Below are positions 1-6,317 of a stretch of 29,622 nt of DNA, piece by piece. The DNA lies in the NCBI GenBank assembly GCA_003157295.1, contig PMJF01000010.1, positions 976-30,597 on the forward strand. The letters are read 5' to 3'. The notes under the pieces are model-generated. The model saw nothing but the letters and a program-made list of their open reading frames with translations. It ran no database searches and was not told the DNA's origin. The position numbers and the translations under genes are program-made. Position 1 is the first letter of the stretch. Each line of letters begins with the position of its first letter. The stretch comes from Candidatus Moraniibacteriota bacterium (lineage in GTDB: Bacteria > Patescibacteriota > Minisyncoccia > Moranbacterales > UBA11712).

Positions 1-578
1 AATTTCATTTTTCCCTCTTCGATATGGGCGACATTGAGAAGATCATTGATCAAATCAAGCGTATTGCTGATTGAGGCGAGACCGTTCTCGGCAATTTCTT
101 TTTGCTCGGCGGTGAGCGGTCCTGTTTCCGGATCAAGAAGCGCCGTATACGACCATTTGATTCCTGTGAGGGGAGTGCGCAATTGGTGGGCGGCGACGGA
201 AACAAAGTCTGATTTCGCGACATCAAGTTCGGCGAGGCGCTGATTGGCATGGGCGACTTCCAATTCCCGCTTGACCAATTGGCGGGTTATCTGGTCAAAT
301 TCTTCTATTTTTTTTGATTTCTGTTCAGTTTCAGTGTTATAAAAATTCAATCCTTTTTTAAAACCGGAAAAAAGAAGCACGAAGGCCGCTGAATTGACGG
401 CCAGAACAAAGAAAAGAAGAATTGCCGAAATAATTGAGATATAGTCCAAAAACATCGAAGCAGTAATGGCAACACCGAAAAAAATCTGGATCAGCCAGAT
501 ATACTTTTGGCCTGGAAGCTTGTTCCCGCCTGCATCGCTAAGCGAAGCACTACGGGCAGGTTTTTCTTGTTCCATCAT
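1..578 (-). CDS. Sensor histidine kinase, N-terminal part (cut by window edge)
   Basis: About 192 codons of a membrane histidine kinase are visible; the rest, including the ATPase domain, lies beyond base 1. After a short N-terminus come two adjacent membrane segments (roughly residues 25-46 and 48-70), a charged helical linker (about 75-110) and the dimerisation/phosphoacceptor box with the sequence SVAAHQLRTPLTGIKW, whose His should be autophosphorylated. The start ATG at 578 overlaps the stop of the upstream receiver gene (ATGA), so the two are translationally coupled and are probably partners. A second ATG follows directly at 575. Residues about 7-18 (PARSASLSDAGG) are encoded by a palindromic repeat at 525-560, which looks inserted in frame. 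The signal sensed is unknown; no periplasmic domain is seen. Confidence 0.9.
   Translation of the reverse strand, partial: MMEQEKPARSASLSDAGGNKLPGQKYIWLIQIFFGVAITASMFLDYISIISAILLFFVLAVNSAAFVLLFSGFKKGLNFYNTETEQKSKKIEEFDQITRQLVKRELEVAHANQRLAELDVAKSDFVSVAAHQLRTPLTGIKWSYTALLDPETGPLTAEQKEIAENGLASISNTLDLINDLLNVAHIEEGKMK
525..560. repeat. REP-like hairpin inside the kinase gene
   Basis: A 36-bp imperfect palindrome begins CCCGCCTGC and ends CGGGCAGG, with TAAGCGAAGC near its middle. Most bases of the two arms can pair. It lies in frame in the first 20 codons of the histidine kinase gene and adds a low-complexity peptide ahead of the first membrane segment. Part of it (CCTGCCCG) recurs in the element at 26741-26766 and as CTGCCCG at 3731. 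Confidence 0.6.
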
Positions 579-964
579 ATTCCAAGAATTTTTTCAACCT
601 TTTCGACGATTTCTCCCGGAGTTGTGTGGGCTTTGACGATATAGTCTGTTGCTCCTTCGGCGATACCTTTCTCGATTTCCTCCTCCTTTCCCAAGTTTGA
701 GGTGATGATCACGGGAATGTCCTTGAATTGGGGGTTCAACTTGAGCTCCTTGAGAAAAGTGATCCCGTCCGTTCCGGGGAGGATAATGTCAAGAAGAATC
801 AGGCTGATTTGTTGGGACTCGATTATTTTCCGGGCTTCATCCACGTTCATAGCCCGAGCCACTTGAAAATTGCTCTGCTGGAATTTTCGCTCAAGCAGGC
901 CGCCCATGAAAGTGTCGTCTTCAACAATGAGAATGGTTTTTTGATCGGTTTGGTTTTGTTCCAT
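575..964 (-). CDS. Receiver-only response regulator (CheY-like)
   Basis: A 129-residue stand-alone receiver domain. The acidic pair D16/D17 (VEDD), the phosphoacceptor D59 (LLDIILPG), the switch Thr/Ser at 88-89 (ITSN) and the conserved Lys 111 (VKAH) are all present, so it should be phosphorylated normally. There is no output domain, so it acts by protein contact or as a phosphate relay. It is the first gene of a two-gene unit with the histidine kinase downstream (4-base overlap). A promoter with 17-bp spacing lies at 994-1022. It resembles the second receiver at 26319-26696 in length and layout, so the two pairs are probably related by duplication. Confidence 0.93.
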   Translation of the reverse strand: MEQNQTDQKTILIVEDDTFMGGLLERKFQQSNFQVARAMNVDEARKIIESQQISLILLDIILPGTDGITFLKELKLNPQFKDIPVIITSNLGKEEEIEKGIAEGATDYIVKAHTTPGEIVEKVEKILGI

Positions 965-993
965 ATTGATATTTTATGGCTAAGATTGCTTTT

Positions 994-1022
994 ATTGTAT
1001 CTTTTTATTAATACTGGGTCAA
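994..1022 (-). promoter_or_regulatory. Sigma70-type promoter of the response regulator gene
   Basis: On the minus strand a -35 TTGACC (1017-1022) and a -10 TACAAT (994-999) are separated by exactly 17 bp. The expected start is near 987, giving a leader of about 23 bases with no clear Shine-Dalgarno site before the ATG at 964. A small inverted repeat (ATGCT/AGCAT, 1023-1037) lies just upstream of the -35. Confidence 0.75.
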
Positions 1023-1048
1023 ATGCTACGTAAGCATAATAAAAGCAA

Positions 1049-1079
1049 CAAAAAACCGCGACAAGTTCGCGGTTTTTTT
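1049..1079 (-). terminator. Intrinsic terminator after tRNA-His
   Basis: The stem AACCGCGA/TCGCGGTT with a short loop is flanked by A and T runs on both sides. On the minus strand it follows the tRNA-His 3' end by about 20 bases and would close the tRNA cluster. Confidence 0.85.
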
Positions 1080-1097
1080 GCATAAACTCCACACAGG

Positions 1098-1169
1098 GGC
1101 GACCATTGGGAATTGAACCCAAGTTAACGGGACCACAACCCGTAGTCCTACCATTGAACGATGGCCGCC
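1098..1169 (-). tRNA. tRNA-His (GTG)
   Basis: On the minus strand the gene starts GGCGGCCATCG and has the anticodon GTG in the loop of an ACGGG/CCCGT stem. The first G can act as the G-1 base typical of tRNA-His, pairing with the discriminator C73; the next seven bases pair with the 3' acceptor strand. The T-loop TTCAATT is normal. No CCA is encoded. Confidence 0.93.
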
Positions 1170-1195
1170 ATGCTTTAAATTGATATCATTCTTTG

Positions 1196-1268
1196 TGCGC
1201 TGTGCAGGGATCGAACCTGCGACCTTGGGATTAAGAGTCCCCTGCTCTACCAACTGAGCTAACGACGC
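1196..1268 (-). tRNA. tRNA-Lys (CTT)
   Basis: The minus strand begins GCGTCGTTAGCTCAGTTGG, and the anticodon loop CTCTTAA gives CTT, which reads AAG. The D-arm and T-arm (GCAGGTTCGATCCCTGC) are standard; the acceptor stem has one C-A mismatch and one G-U pair. CCA is not encoded. A partial copy of its 5' end lies 52 bases upstream. Confidence 0.93.
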
Positions 1269-1319
1269 ATACTTAATATTGTTTTCTTTTTACTATTTTT
1301 AAGTTGCTTCTTAAACTTT

Positions 1320-1370
1320 TACCAACTGTCACCCTGCGGGTGATCAGCCTAGGGCTGAAGCTAACGACGC
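1320..1370 (-). repeat. Partial tRNA-Lys 5' copy interrupted by a 30-bp double palindrome
   Basis: The plus strand reads TACCAACTG (1320-1328), then 30 inserted bases (1329-1358), then AGCTAACGACGC (1359-1370). Without the insert this is exactly the first 21 bases of the adjacent tRNA-Lys, complementary strand. The insert is two 15-bp palindromes head to tail, TCACCCTGCGGGTGA and TCAGCCTAGGGCTGA. The copy ends precisely at the tRNA 5' base and cannot make a full tRNA. Confidence 0.8.
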
Positions 1371-1392
1371 GTCGTCACTTTGTTTCTCCTTC

Positions 1393-1483
1393 AAACCCCT
1401 CGGTTTGAATAATTCCGCCACGGGAAAACTTCCGTTTTCCTCGCCTCGCTATCGCTTTGTCGAAGCGGGCCGACCCCTTTCCC
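1393..1483. repeat. tRNA-linked repeat, copy 1
   Basis: This stretch contains AAACCCCTCGGTTTG, then AATTCCGCCACGGGAAAAC, then CGTTTTCC, and after an extra segment CGACCCCTTTCC. A second copy without the extra segment lies at 8412-8471. Each copy contains small hairpins (AAACC/GGTTT and GGAAAAC/GTTTTCC). Both sit directly beside a tRNA gene, here tRNA-Arg(TCT). Confidence 0.8.
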
Positions 1484-1486
1484 TTG

Positions 1487-1558
1487 TGTCCTCGGGAGGA
1501 ATCGAACCTCCATAACCAGCTTAGAAGGCTGGTGTTCTATCCGTTGAACTACGAGGAC
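1487..1558 (-). tRNA. tRNA-Arg (TCT)
   Basis: On the minus strand the gene begins GTCCTCGTAGTTCAACGG. The anticodon loop CTTCTAA on a CCAGC/GCTGG stem gives TCT, which reads AGA and AGG. The acceptor stem GTCCTCG/CGAGGAC is perfect and the discriminator is A. No CCA is encoded. Confidence 0.93.
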
Positions 1559-1609
1559 GAAAAACGAATATATATTCTGTATTTGGTATTAATATTATAA
1601 TTCGGAATC

Positions 1610-1660
1610 CATTCTCCCCCTGCGGGGGATCACCCGCAGGGGGAGAAACTACGAGGACGA
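1610..1660 (-). repeat. Partial tRNA-Arg 5' copy interrupted by a 30-bp double palindrome
   Basis: AACTACGAGGACGA (1647-1660) duplicates the 5' end of tRNA-Arg (1547-1560), exactly 100 bases away. Next to it, 1615-1644 is a pair of 15-bp palindromes, TCCCCCTGCGGGGGA and TCACCCGCAGGGGGA. The bases beyond (ATCCATTC) resemble the next part of the tRNA (ATCCGTT). The arrangement mirrors the tRNA-Lys remnant at 1320-1370. Confidence 0.7.
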
Positions 1661-1723
1661 GGACAAATTATAAAACCTCACATTTAGTGAGTATATCCAG
1701 ATTAGGCTCCAAAGTCAATGGAA

Positions 1724-3025
1724 TCAAATTCCATTCGCTTTTTTGTATTCCTTCCACTGCTTCACCGACCAGTCAGACGGTTTTTCGGTGATTTTTTCCT
1801 CGCCGGGATGCGGGAACAGGGAAGGAGATTTGTAATTGCTCTTAAAGGTATCCTTTCTAATTAGGTTGCCGTTTGCGTCAGAGACTTCCTGATAGGCGAC
1901 TGTTTTCATAGATCCGTCATCGTTTTTTTCGAGCACCTGGGGACCGATGATCTTTGTCTGCCGTCCATCACTCGTTCCATAAAAATCGAAAAACAATTGA
2001 GTTCCCACAATTTTGGTCTGGATCAATATATAGTTCGGCGTGTCGTTTATGAAACGTAGATCCGGATTGGGAATATAGACAGTGGCATCCAAGCCTTGGG
2101 GATTATAATACACGACCGGATAGGCATGATTGGTGCGCGCCGTCACTTTGAGGCCGGAATTCAACGCAGCCCGAAAAGCCGTAGTTGAAACCTGGCACAT
2201 GCCCCCGCCGAACTCGGGAACGGTCTTGTCGGTTTTGATGACCAGTTCTGGAAGATAGCCGGTTGATTCATCGACCGGGCCGAGAGTTTTGATAAAAGAA
2301 AATTCTTCTCCCGGTTTTATGAGCACACCGTTGAAGCGCGCCGCGCCAACAACAATATTGTGAATCCTGTTTTGAGGAGAACGAAGATAATTGGAAACCC
2401 CCTCGCCGATCAGCTCTTTGATCCCATACTTGTCCAGATTAGTGCCGGTGATTTCCGGTTCCAGCGTTTTCGTCGCGAGATTTATGTCCTTTGTTTGGGG
2501 ATTTTCCTGCAGAGTTTTGACAATACTTGCCTGACTTTCCTGATCCGATAGCTCAAAGCCGTTCTTGCTGACAGAAAAAGCGGAAACCTTATCCCCTTCA
2601 AAAGACAATCCCGCATTTTGGGGATTGACCCTGGTATCGTTTTTCAGCTTTTCCAAAAATCCGGCCAAAGAATTTTCGTCGATGGAAAGACTGGTTGATA
2701 TTTTGATATGATAGCGATCCCGTTCGCGGCCAAGGAAGCGAAAATATATCTTGAGGATCGGATCGTCCGTCGGAAAAAAATTGATATTTTCTGCCTCAGA
2801 GTTGTAGCTTGGATTCATCTTGAGCGCCGGCCTAATTTTGAGAAAAGATTGCAGGGTGTTTTTTTCAACCGCGATCTTCTGGTCGTTCACGTGAAAAAAG
2901 ATCGGAGAGCTAACAACTTTTTGCACCTCGTCAACGGAAAAACTACCCAGGTTCACTTCCGAGGCGCGCGCAAAAAATGGCGCGAATATGAAAACGATGG
3001 CAATAAAAAAAATCTTCTGTTTCAT
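1724..3025 (-). CDS. VanW-family exported protein
   Basis: A 433-residue protein with a signal peptide (residues 1-21, ending FFARA). The middle and C-terminal part matches the VanW/YoaR family: FNGVLIKPGEEFSF, then GGGMCQVSTT (about 270-280), then NHAYPV and VYIPNPDLRF. The N-terminal half (about 40-190) fits the putative peptidoglycan-binding domain that often precedes VanW. Proteins of this type are cell-envelope proteins; the biochemical role of VanW is not established, and it does not by itself give vancomycin resistance. The gene stands alone: its promoter places the RNA start next to the ATG, so the mRNA may be leaderless. The ends match a full-length member. Confidence 0.88.
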   Translation of the reverse strand: MKQKIFFIAIVFIFAPFFARASEVNLGSFSVDEVQKVVSSPIFFHVNDQKIAVEKNTLQSFLKIRPALKMNPSYNSEAENINFFPTDDPILKIYFRFLGRERDRYHIKISTSLSIDENSLAGFLEKLKNDTRVNPQNAGLSFEGDKVSAFSVSKNGFELSDQESQASIVKTLQENPQTKDINLATKTLEPEITGTNLDKYGIKELIGEGVSNYLRSPQNRIHNIVVGAARFNGVLIKPGEEFSFIKTLGPVDESTGYLPELVIKTDKTVPEFGGGMCQVSTTAFRAALNSGLKVTARTNHAYPVVYYNPQGLDATVYIPNPDLRFINDTPNYILIQTKIVGTQLFFDFYGTSDGRQTKIIGPQVLEKNDDGSMKTVAYQEVSDANGNLIRKDTFKSNYKSPSLFPHPGEEKITEKPSDWSVKQWKEYKKANGI

Positions 3026-3032
3026 TGTCTTA

Positions 3033-3061
3033 AGAATACTTGAAAAACGCTTATCCTACAA
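3033..3061 (-). promoter_or_regulatory. Promoter of the VanW gene, leaderless type
   Basis: On the minus strand a -35 TTGTAG (3056-3061) and a -10 TATTCT (3033-3038) are 17 bp apart. Only seven bases separate the -10 from the ATG at 3025, so transcription should start at or next to the A of the start codon. Confidence 0.6.
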
Positions 3062-3100
3062 GTTATTGCTGGAAATAGCGCCAGAAAATTTTATTTTGCC

Positions 3101-3131
3101 AAAAAAAACGATCCCGCAAAGCGGAACCGTT
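3101..3131 (-). terminator. Intrinsic terminator of hsp20
   Basis: On the minus strand, AACGGTTCCGC, loop TTT, then GCGGGATCGTT form an 11-bp stem with two G-U pairs. It runs into a T tract, 26 bases after the Hsp20 stop codon. Confidence 0.8.
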
Positions 3132-3156
3132 TTCACTGAATATATGGAAATTTTTA

Positions 3157-3711
3157 TTAGAATCCCCTCACCTGGATCTTTTTCGTCTTGGTTGTGTCGG
3201 CTTTGGGAAGACGAACGGTCAGAATTCCATTCTTCATGGAAGCTTCGACCTTGTCAGCCAGCACCTCAACGGGAAGAATGACCGAGCGGGAAAAAGTCCC
3301 CCAATAACATTCCTGATAATAATAATTTTCACCTTCCACTTTCTCTTCGTTCTTTCTGTCTCCGCGGATTGTCACCATGTCGTTATTGATGGAAACATCG
3401 AGATCTTCCGGTTTCACGCCGGCAATAGTGGACTTTATGACAATATCGCTGTCTGTTTGATAGACATCGATCGTCAGCTGGCCTTCCGAATCTCCCGCCC
3501 AGTTCTCATCTTGCTGTTCCACCGAAGTATCCTGAGCCGTTGGCTCAACGGCATAATCTTCCTGAGGACTGACCTGAGGCTGAATCGAATGCGATCCTTC
3601 GTACGAAACCGGGGACGGAGCGTAGTTATAGGGCGAACCCTGCCTTTGCATATCTCCTTCGGCTCTTTTGGCTCCCGTAAGCCGCTCGAAAAATGATTTT
3701 TTTTCTTTCAT
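3157..3711 (-). CDS. Small heat-shock protein, Hsp20/alpha-crystallin family
   Basis: A 184-residue protein. Residues 1-75 are polar, rich in Gln, Ser and Glu, and probably disordered. From about 78 the alpha-crystallin domain begins (LTIDVYQTDSDIVIKSTIAG), followed by DLDVSINNDMVTIRG and the signature NGILTVRLPK near the C-terminus. It should act as an ATP-independent holdase that binds unfolding proteins in oligomers. The end KIQVRGF carries a possible IxV-like motif (IQV) used in oligomer contacts. The gene is single, with a terminator downstream. Its upstream region (3712-3822) holds two palindromes but no CIRCE element. Confidence 0.93.
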   Translation of the reverse strand: MKEKKSFFERLTGAKRAEGDMQRQGSPYNYAPSPVSYEGSHSIQPQVSPQEDYAVEPTAQDTSVEQQDENWAGDSEGQLTIDVYQTDSDIVIKSTIAGVKPEDLDVSINNDMVTIRGDRKNEEKVEGENYYYQECYWGTFSRSVILPVEVLADKVEASMKNGILTVRLPKADTTKTKKIQVRGF

Positions 3712-3740
3712 ATTTTTTTTCTAAAAATTACTGCCCGCAT

Positions 3741-3794
3741 TGCATGCCGCCATGGCGGCATGCAGACGCACGAAGACCTTGATCGAACATCAAG
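3741..3794. promoter_or_regulatory. Two palindromes upstream of hsp20
   Basis: A perfect 24-bp palindrome fills 3741-3764 (half-site TGCATGCCGCCA). A second inverted repeat, CTTGAT with a 5-base gap to ATCAAG, fills 3778-3794. They lie between the PrsW-like gene and the Hsp20 start. They could be an operator, a leader hairpin or repeats of the genome's palindromic family; no T run follows, so a terminator is unlikely. A convincing -10/-35 pair for hsp20 was not found. Confidence 0.4.
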
Positions 3795-3822
3795 TAACAT
3801 AAATATATATTCATTCTAGAAA

Positions 3823-4425
3823 TTAATCAAGCTGCCGGAAGTTAAAAGCGATTATCCCGAGACTTACAGCGAAAGTTATCCCCAATACGATCCCCACCAG
3901 CCAGTTGGTAAAATTGCTCTTTTGGATCACCAGAAAATTATAGAGAAGATGGATGAGAACGGGGAAAAAGAGAATTTTGAGAGCTGAGAGCTTTCCGGAA
4001 AAAATTCGGCTCGCGATCATGGAAGCTGCCAATAGGGTCGTGAGAGATTGAAGAAGTACGACGGTTACCAAAGAAAAGATGACACCAGGAGCCAATGCTC
4101 TGCCACCCGCTAAGTTCTCGTTGGAAATGTAGATCAGGAAGATTTCTGTCAGCCCGAAAAATAACCCGAGCGTGAGACTGCCGAGACACAATTTGATTCC
4201 TTGAAGATTTATCTTCTTTCTGAGAATGGAAACAATGGCCAGATATTTGAAGCCCTCTTCGATCACTGCGGCGATTACCAAAAAAATTCCCAACTGTCCA
4301 TAGAAATCGAAAATGATCTCCCTTTGCCAAAAAATATTTGCGAGAACGGCCAGCAGTTGTTCGGCAATGACCGCCGCCAAGGCCGTAAGAATGCCGATAA
4401 GAATGATTTTTATTAATTTTGTCAT
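3823..4425 (-). CDS. PrsW-like intramembrane protease family protein
   Basis: A 200-residue protein with about six to seven hydrophobic membrane segments. Three motifs fit the PrsW branch of the CPBP/PrsW intramembrane metalloprotease superfamily: EEGFKY (about residues 57-62), FFGLTE (about 90-95) and HLLYN (about 160-164), supplying the Glu and His residues thought to bind metal and act in catalysis. PrsW of Bacillus cleaves an anti-sigma factor; the substrate here is unknown, and no anti-sigma factor is in the window. It starts 12 bases after TsaD, so the two are probably co-transcribed. Some family members are not proteases, so the activity is inference. Confidence 0.7.
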   Translation of the reverse strand: MTKLIKIILIGILTALAAVIAEQLLAVLANIFWQREIIFDFYGQLGIFLVIAAVIEEGFKYLAIVSILRKKINLQGIKLCLGSLTLGLFFGLTEIFLIYISNENLAGGRALAPGVIFSLVTVVLLQSLTTLLAASMIASRIFSGKLSALKILFFPVLIHLLYNFLVIQKSNFTNWLVGIVLGITFAVSLGIIAFNFRQLD

Positions 4426-4437
4426 GGAATTGGCAAA

Positions 4438-5535
4438 TTATCTTAGTCCAAGATCCGCCTCAGCCTCCAAGTTCTTCCAATTATCATTAAACTTCTTCTT
4501 ATTTTTCGCCAGCTTGAATTGATAGTACCCGGCCACGGCGATCATGGCAGCGTTGTCTAATGAATAGCCGGCGGCTGGTATTTTGTATTTAGTATTGGAC
4601 AAAAGATTTTTTATCTCTTCGCCGAGTTGTTTTCTCAGTTCCTTGTTCGCGCTTACTCCCCCGCCAAGAAGAATGGACCCAGGCTTGTATTTTTTTGCCG
4701 CCCGAATAGTTTTATGGACCAAGACATCGACGACGGCCTGCTGAAATTCAAAGCACAACCTGGCAATAAGTTTTCTATTCTTCAAAATTTTTGGATTATC
4801 CCGAACGGTATAGAGAACGGCGGTCTTGAGTCCGGAAAAAGAGAAATCAAGGTTATTGGAATTTATCATCGGACGAGGCAATGAGAATTTTGGATTTTGG
4901 ATTTTGCCACCCTGCGGGTGGTCCCCTGTAGGGGGAAATATTGGAAATTTTTCAGCGTTAGCTGAAACGGCCGGTCCTCCCGGATAACCCAAACCCAAGA
5001 TCCGAGCCACCTTGTCAAACGCTTCTCCTGCCGCATCGTCCAAGGTTTCCCCGACAATTTTGTAATTCAGATGCTTTTTCATCAGGATCAGCTCCGTATG
5101 TCCGCCGGAAACGACTAAAGCCAGAACTGGGAAAGCTATTTCCATATTCTTGGGCTTTTCGCCCACGAAGTTTGCATAAATATGCCCGGCAATATGATGA
5201 ACGCCGACCAGCGGTTTTTTCCAGGCACAAGAGATGGCTTTAGCGGCGTTTGTCCCAACAAGGAGCGCCGGAATAAGTCCCGGCCCTTGAGTAACCGCGA
5301 CCAGATCAATATTTTCTGAAGAAATTTTATTTCTCCGAAAAAATTTCTTGAGCATCATGGGAAGATTTCTCAAGTGTTCCCGAGCGGCAAGATTCGGGAC
5401 CACTCCTCCAAAAGGAGCATGGACTTTTATTTGAGACGAGATCAAGCTGTCAATCACCGAAAAGTTATTTTTCGAAGCTTCGACCAGAGCGACAGCCGTA
5501 TCATCGCAGGATGTTTCAACGGAAAGAATACGCAT
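4438..5535 (-). CDS. tsaD: tRNA N6-threonylcarbamoyladenosine transferase TsaD
   Basis: This 365-residue ASKHA-fold enzyme transfers the threonylcarbamoyl group to A37 of tRNAs that read ANN codons, working with TsaB and TsaE. The N-terminus MRILSVETSCDDTAVA, the metal-binding HHIAGH motif (about 112-117), SGGHTEL, DDAAGEAFDK and the C-terminal GGGVSANKELR and SLDNAAMIA motifs are all present. Between the usual GGP and LPRPM motifs lies an extra stretch (about residues 190-215). Part of it (PPTGDHPQGG) is coded by a 30-bp double palindrome at 4907-4936, inserted in frame. A TATAAT box ends seven bases before the ATG, so the mRNA may be leaderless. PrsW-like gene follows. Confidence 0.96.
   Translation of the reverse strand: MRILSVETSCDDTAVALVEASKNNFSVIDSLISSQIKVHAPFGGVVPNLAAREHLRNLPMMLKKFFRRNKISSENIDLVAVTQGPGLIPALLVGTNAAKAISCAWKKPLVGVHHIAGHIYANFVGEKPKNMEIAFPVLALVVSGGHTELILMKKHLNYKIVGETLDDAAGEAFDKVARILGLGYPGGPAVSANAEKFPIFPPTGDHPQGGKIQNPKFSLPRPMINSNNLDFSFSGLKTAVLYTVRDNPKILKNRKLIARLCFEFQQAVVDVLVHKTIRAAKKYKPGSILLGGGVSANKELRKQLGEEIKNLLSNTKYKIPAAGYSLDNAAMIAVAGYYQFKLAKNKKKFNDNWKNLEAEADLGLR
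4907..4936. repeat. 30-bp double palindrome inserted in frame in tsaD
   Basis: Two adjacent 15-bp palindromes, CCACCCTGCGGGTGG and TCCCCTGTAGGGGGA, have the same 15+15 design and left core (CCCTGCGGG) as the elements at 1329-1358 and 1615-1644. Thirty bases add ten codons without a frameshift. Confidence 0.8.
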
Positions 5536-5542
5536 ATTTTAT

Positions 5543-5571
5543 ATTATAGGGCAAAAGATAGGCTTTTGGAA
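5543..5571 (-). promoter_or_regulatory. Promoter of tsaD, leaderless type
   Basis: A perfect -10 TATAAT (5543-5548, minus strand) ends seven bases before the ATG at 5535. The hexamer 17 bp upstream (TTCCAA, 5566-5571) is a weak -35. Confidence 0.6.
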
Positions 5572-5601
5572 TTTCTTAAAAATTATCTTTAACGATAGAT
5601 C

Positions 5602-5631
5602 AAAAAACTCCGCGCTATGGCGGAGTTTTTT
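5602..5631 (-). terminator. Intrinsic terminator after hupB-like gene
   Basis: The stem ACTCCGC with GCGGAGT, closed by A and T runs, lies between HU and TsaD. On the minus strand it ends HU transcription; the A/T symmetry would allow it to work both ways. Confidence 0.85.
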
Positions 5632-5681
5632 GCATTGAATCGTCCAACTCCGGCAGAGCCGATAGTTGAACCTTGGAGAAA

Positions 5682-5951
5682 CTACATAACCGCGTCTTTG
5701 AGCTTTTTCAAAACTCGCGCCTTAAGAACGGTTTTGGCAGGAATGCTGATGCTTTCGCCCGTCATTGGGTTCCTTCCCATTCGAGCCGCTCGGTTTTTCT
5801 TCTCAAGTTTTACCAGACCCGGAATTTCAACGGCTTCCTTTTTGACCGTTGCTTTTACGACCTCGCTCATGGTCTCAATGACCATCAGGACGTCCTTTTT
5901 GGCCAGCTCGGTCTTGGCAACAATTGCCTCGACAAGTTCCTTTTTCTTCAT
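5682..5951 (-). CDS. HU-family DNA-binding protein
   Basis: At 89 residues this is the normal length for HU. It starts MKKKELVEAIVAKTELAKKD and has the conserved arm region with GRNPMTGE (about residues 60-67), including the Pro that intercalates into DNA, and the following IPAKTVLKAR. It should bind and bend DNA non-specifically as a homodimer and help organise the nucleoid. The gene is monocistronic with its own promoter and terminator. Confidence 0.96.
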   Translation of the reverse strand: MKKKELVEAIVAKTELAKKDVLMVIETMSEVVKATVKKEAVEIPGLVKLEKKNRAARMGRNPMTGESISIPAKTVLKARVLKKLKDAVM

Positions 5952-5995
5952 TCGGTTTTTATTAAAGCTTATTAACTCCCCCTGTTTACTTGAGA

Positions 5996-6025
5996 ATCAT
6001 AGCATATTACCAAAAAATAAGGCAA
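5996..6025 (-). promoter_or_regulatory. Promoter of the HU gene
   Basis: On the minus strand, -35 TTGCCT (6020-6025) and -10 TATGAT (5996-6001) are 18 bp apart. The leader is about 40 bases and has GGGGGAG about 24 bases before the ATG, too far to be a normal ribosome-binding site. Confidence 0.55.
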
Positions 6026-6302
6026 TATCCGTCAACAGCCGGGTATTTTTCTTGAAGTATTCAATAGCTTTTTATTTTCTTGTTTCGATCTTTATGTCAA
6101 TTGCACGCGAATAACCCTTTTGGTATTTTTTAGCTTATATAAGGTATTAATTGTTATTGCCTATTATTTTTAATCCGGCCGTTAACGCAATATGATCATC
6201 TCAAATTTAGGCGATAATAAGGCGTTTTTCCGAAATATATTTCCCATCGGGAAAAAAAGAAGGTGTCCGCTAAGGCTAATATCCATTTGTCTTTCTCTCT
6301 GC

Positions 6303-6308
6303 TATAAT
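6303..6308 (+). promoter_or_regulatory. -10 box of the PfkB gene, leaderless type
   Basis: A perfect TATAAT ends nine bases before the ATG at 6318. No good -35 is seen at 16-18 bp. Its closeness to the ATG supports the start chosen here over the open frame upstream. Confidence 0.55.
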
Positions 6309-6317
6309 TCAACCAAT

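Larger units (their letters stand above)
5952..6317. other. Divergent intergenic region between HU and PfkB
   Basis: This 366-base AT-rich stretch has no supported gene. It holds the HU promoter (5996-6025), a small hairpin TTTCCC/GGGAAA (6240-6255) and the -10 box of the PfkB gene (6303-6308). The reading frame of PfkB is open upstream to 6192, but the encoded residues do not look like the family, so they are taken as non-coding. Confidence 0.7.

Noticed and set aside
1026..1253. 75-codon minus-strand frame across tRNA-His and tRNA-Lys
   Set aside because: It is translated tRNA sequence (for example the familiar false peptide VAGSIPAQRT), not a gene.
1320..1660. CRISPR array, because of spaced palindromic repeats
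   Set aside because: The repeats are only two, differ in sequence, lack uniform spacers and have no cas genes nearby.
1724..3025. Vancomycin resistance determinant
   Set aside because: VanW-family proteins are common in Patescibacteria and Firmicutes without resistance; no vanHAX-type genes are present.
3741..3794. CIRCE operator for hsp20
   Set aside because: CIRCE is TTAGCACTC-N9-GAGTGCTAA; neither palindrome here matches.
6192..6317. N-terminal extension of the PfkB protein
   Set aside because: The residues do not resemble the family, and a TATAAT box lies between this start and the ATG at 6318.
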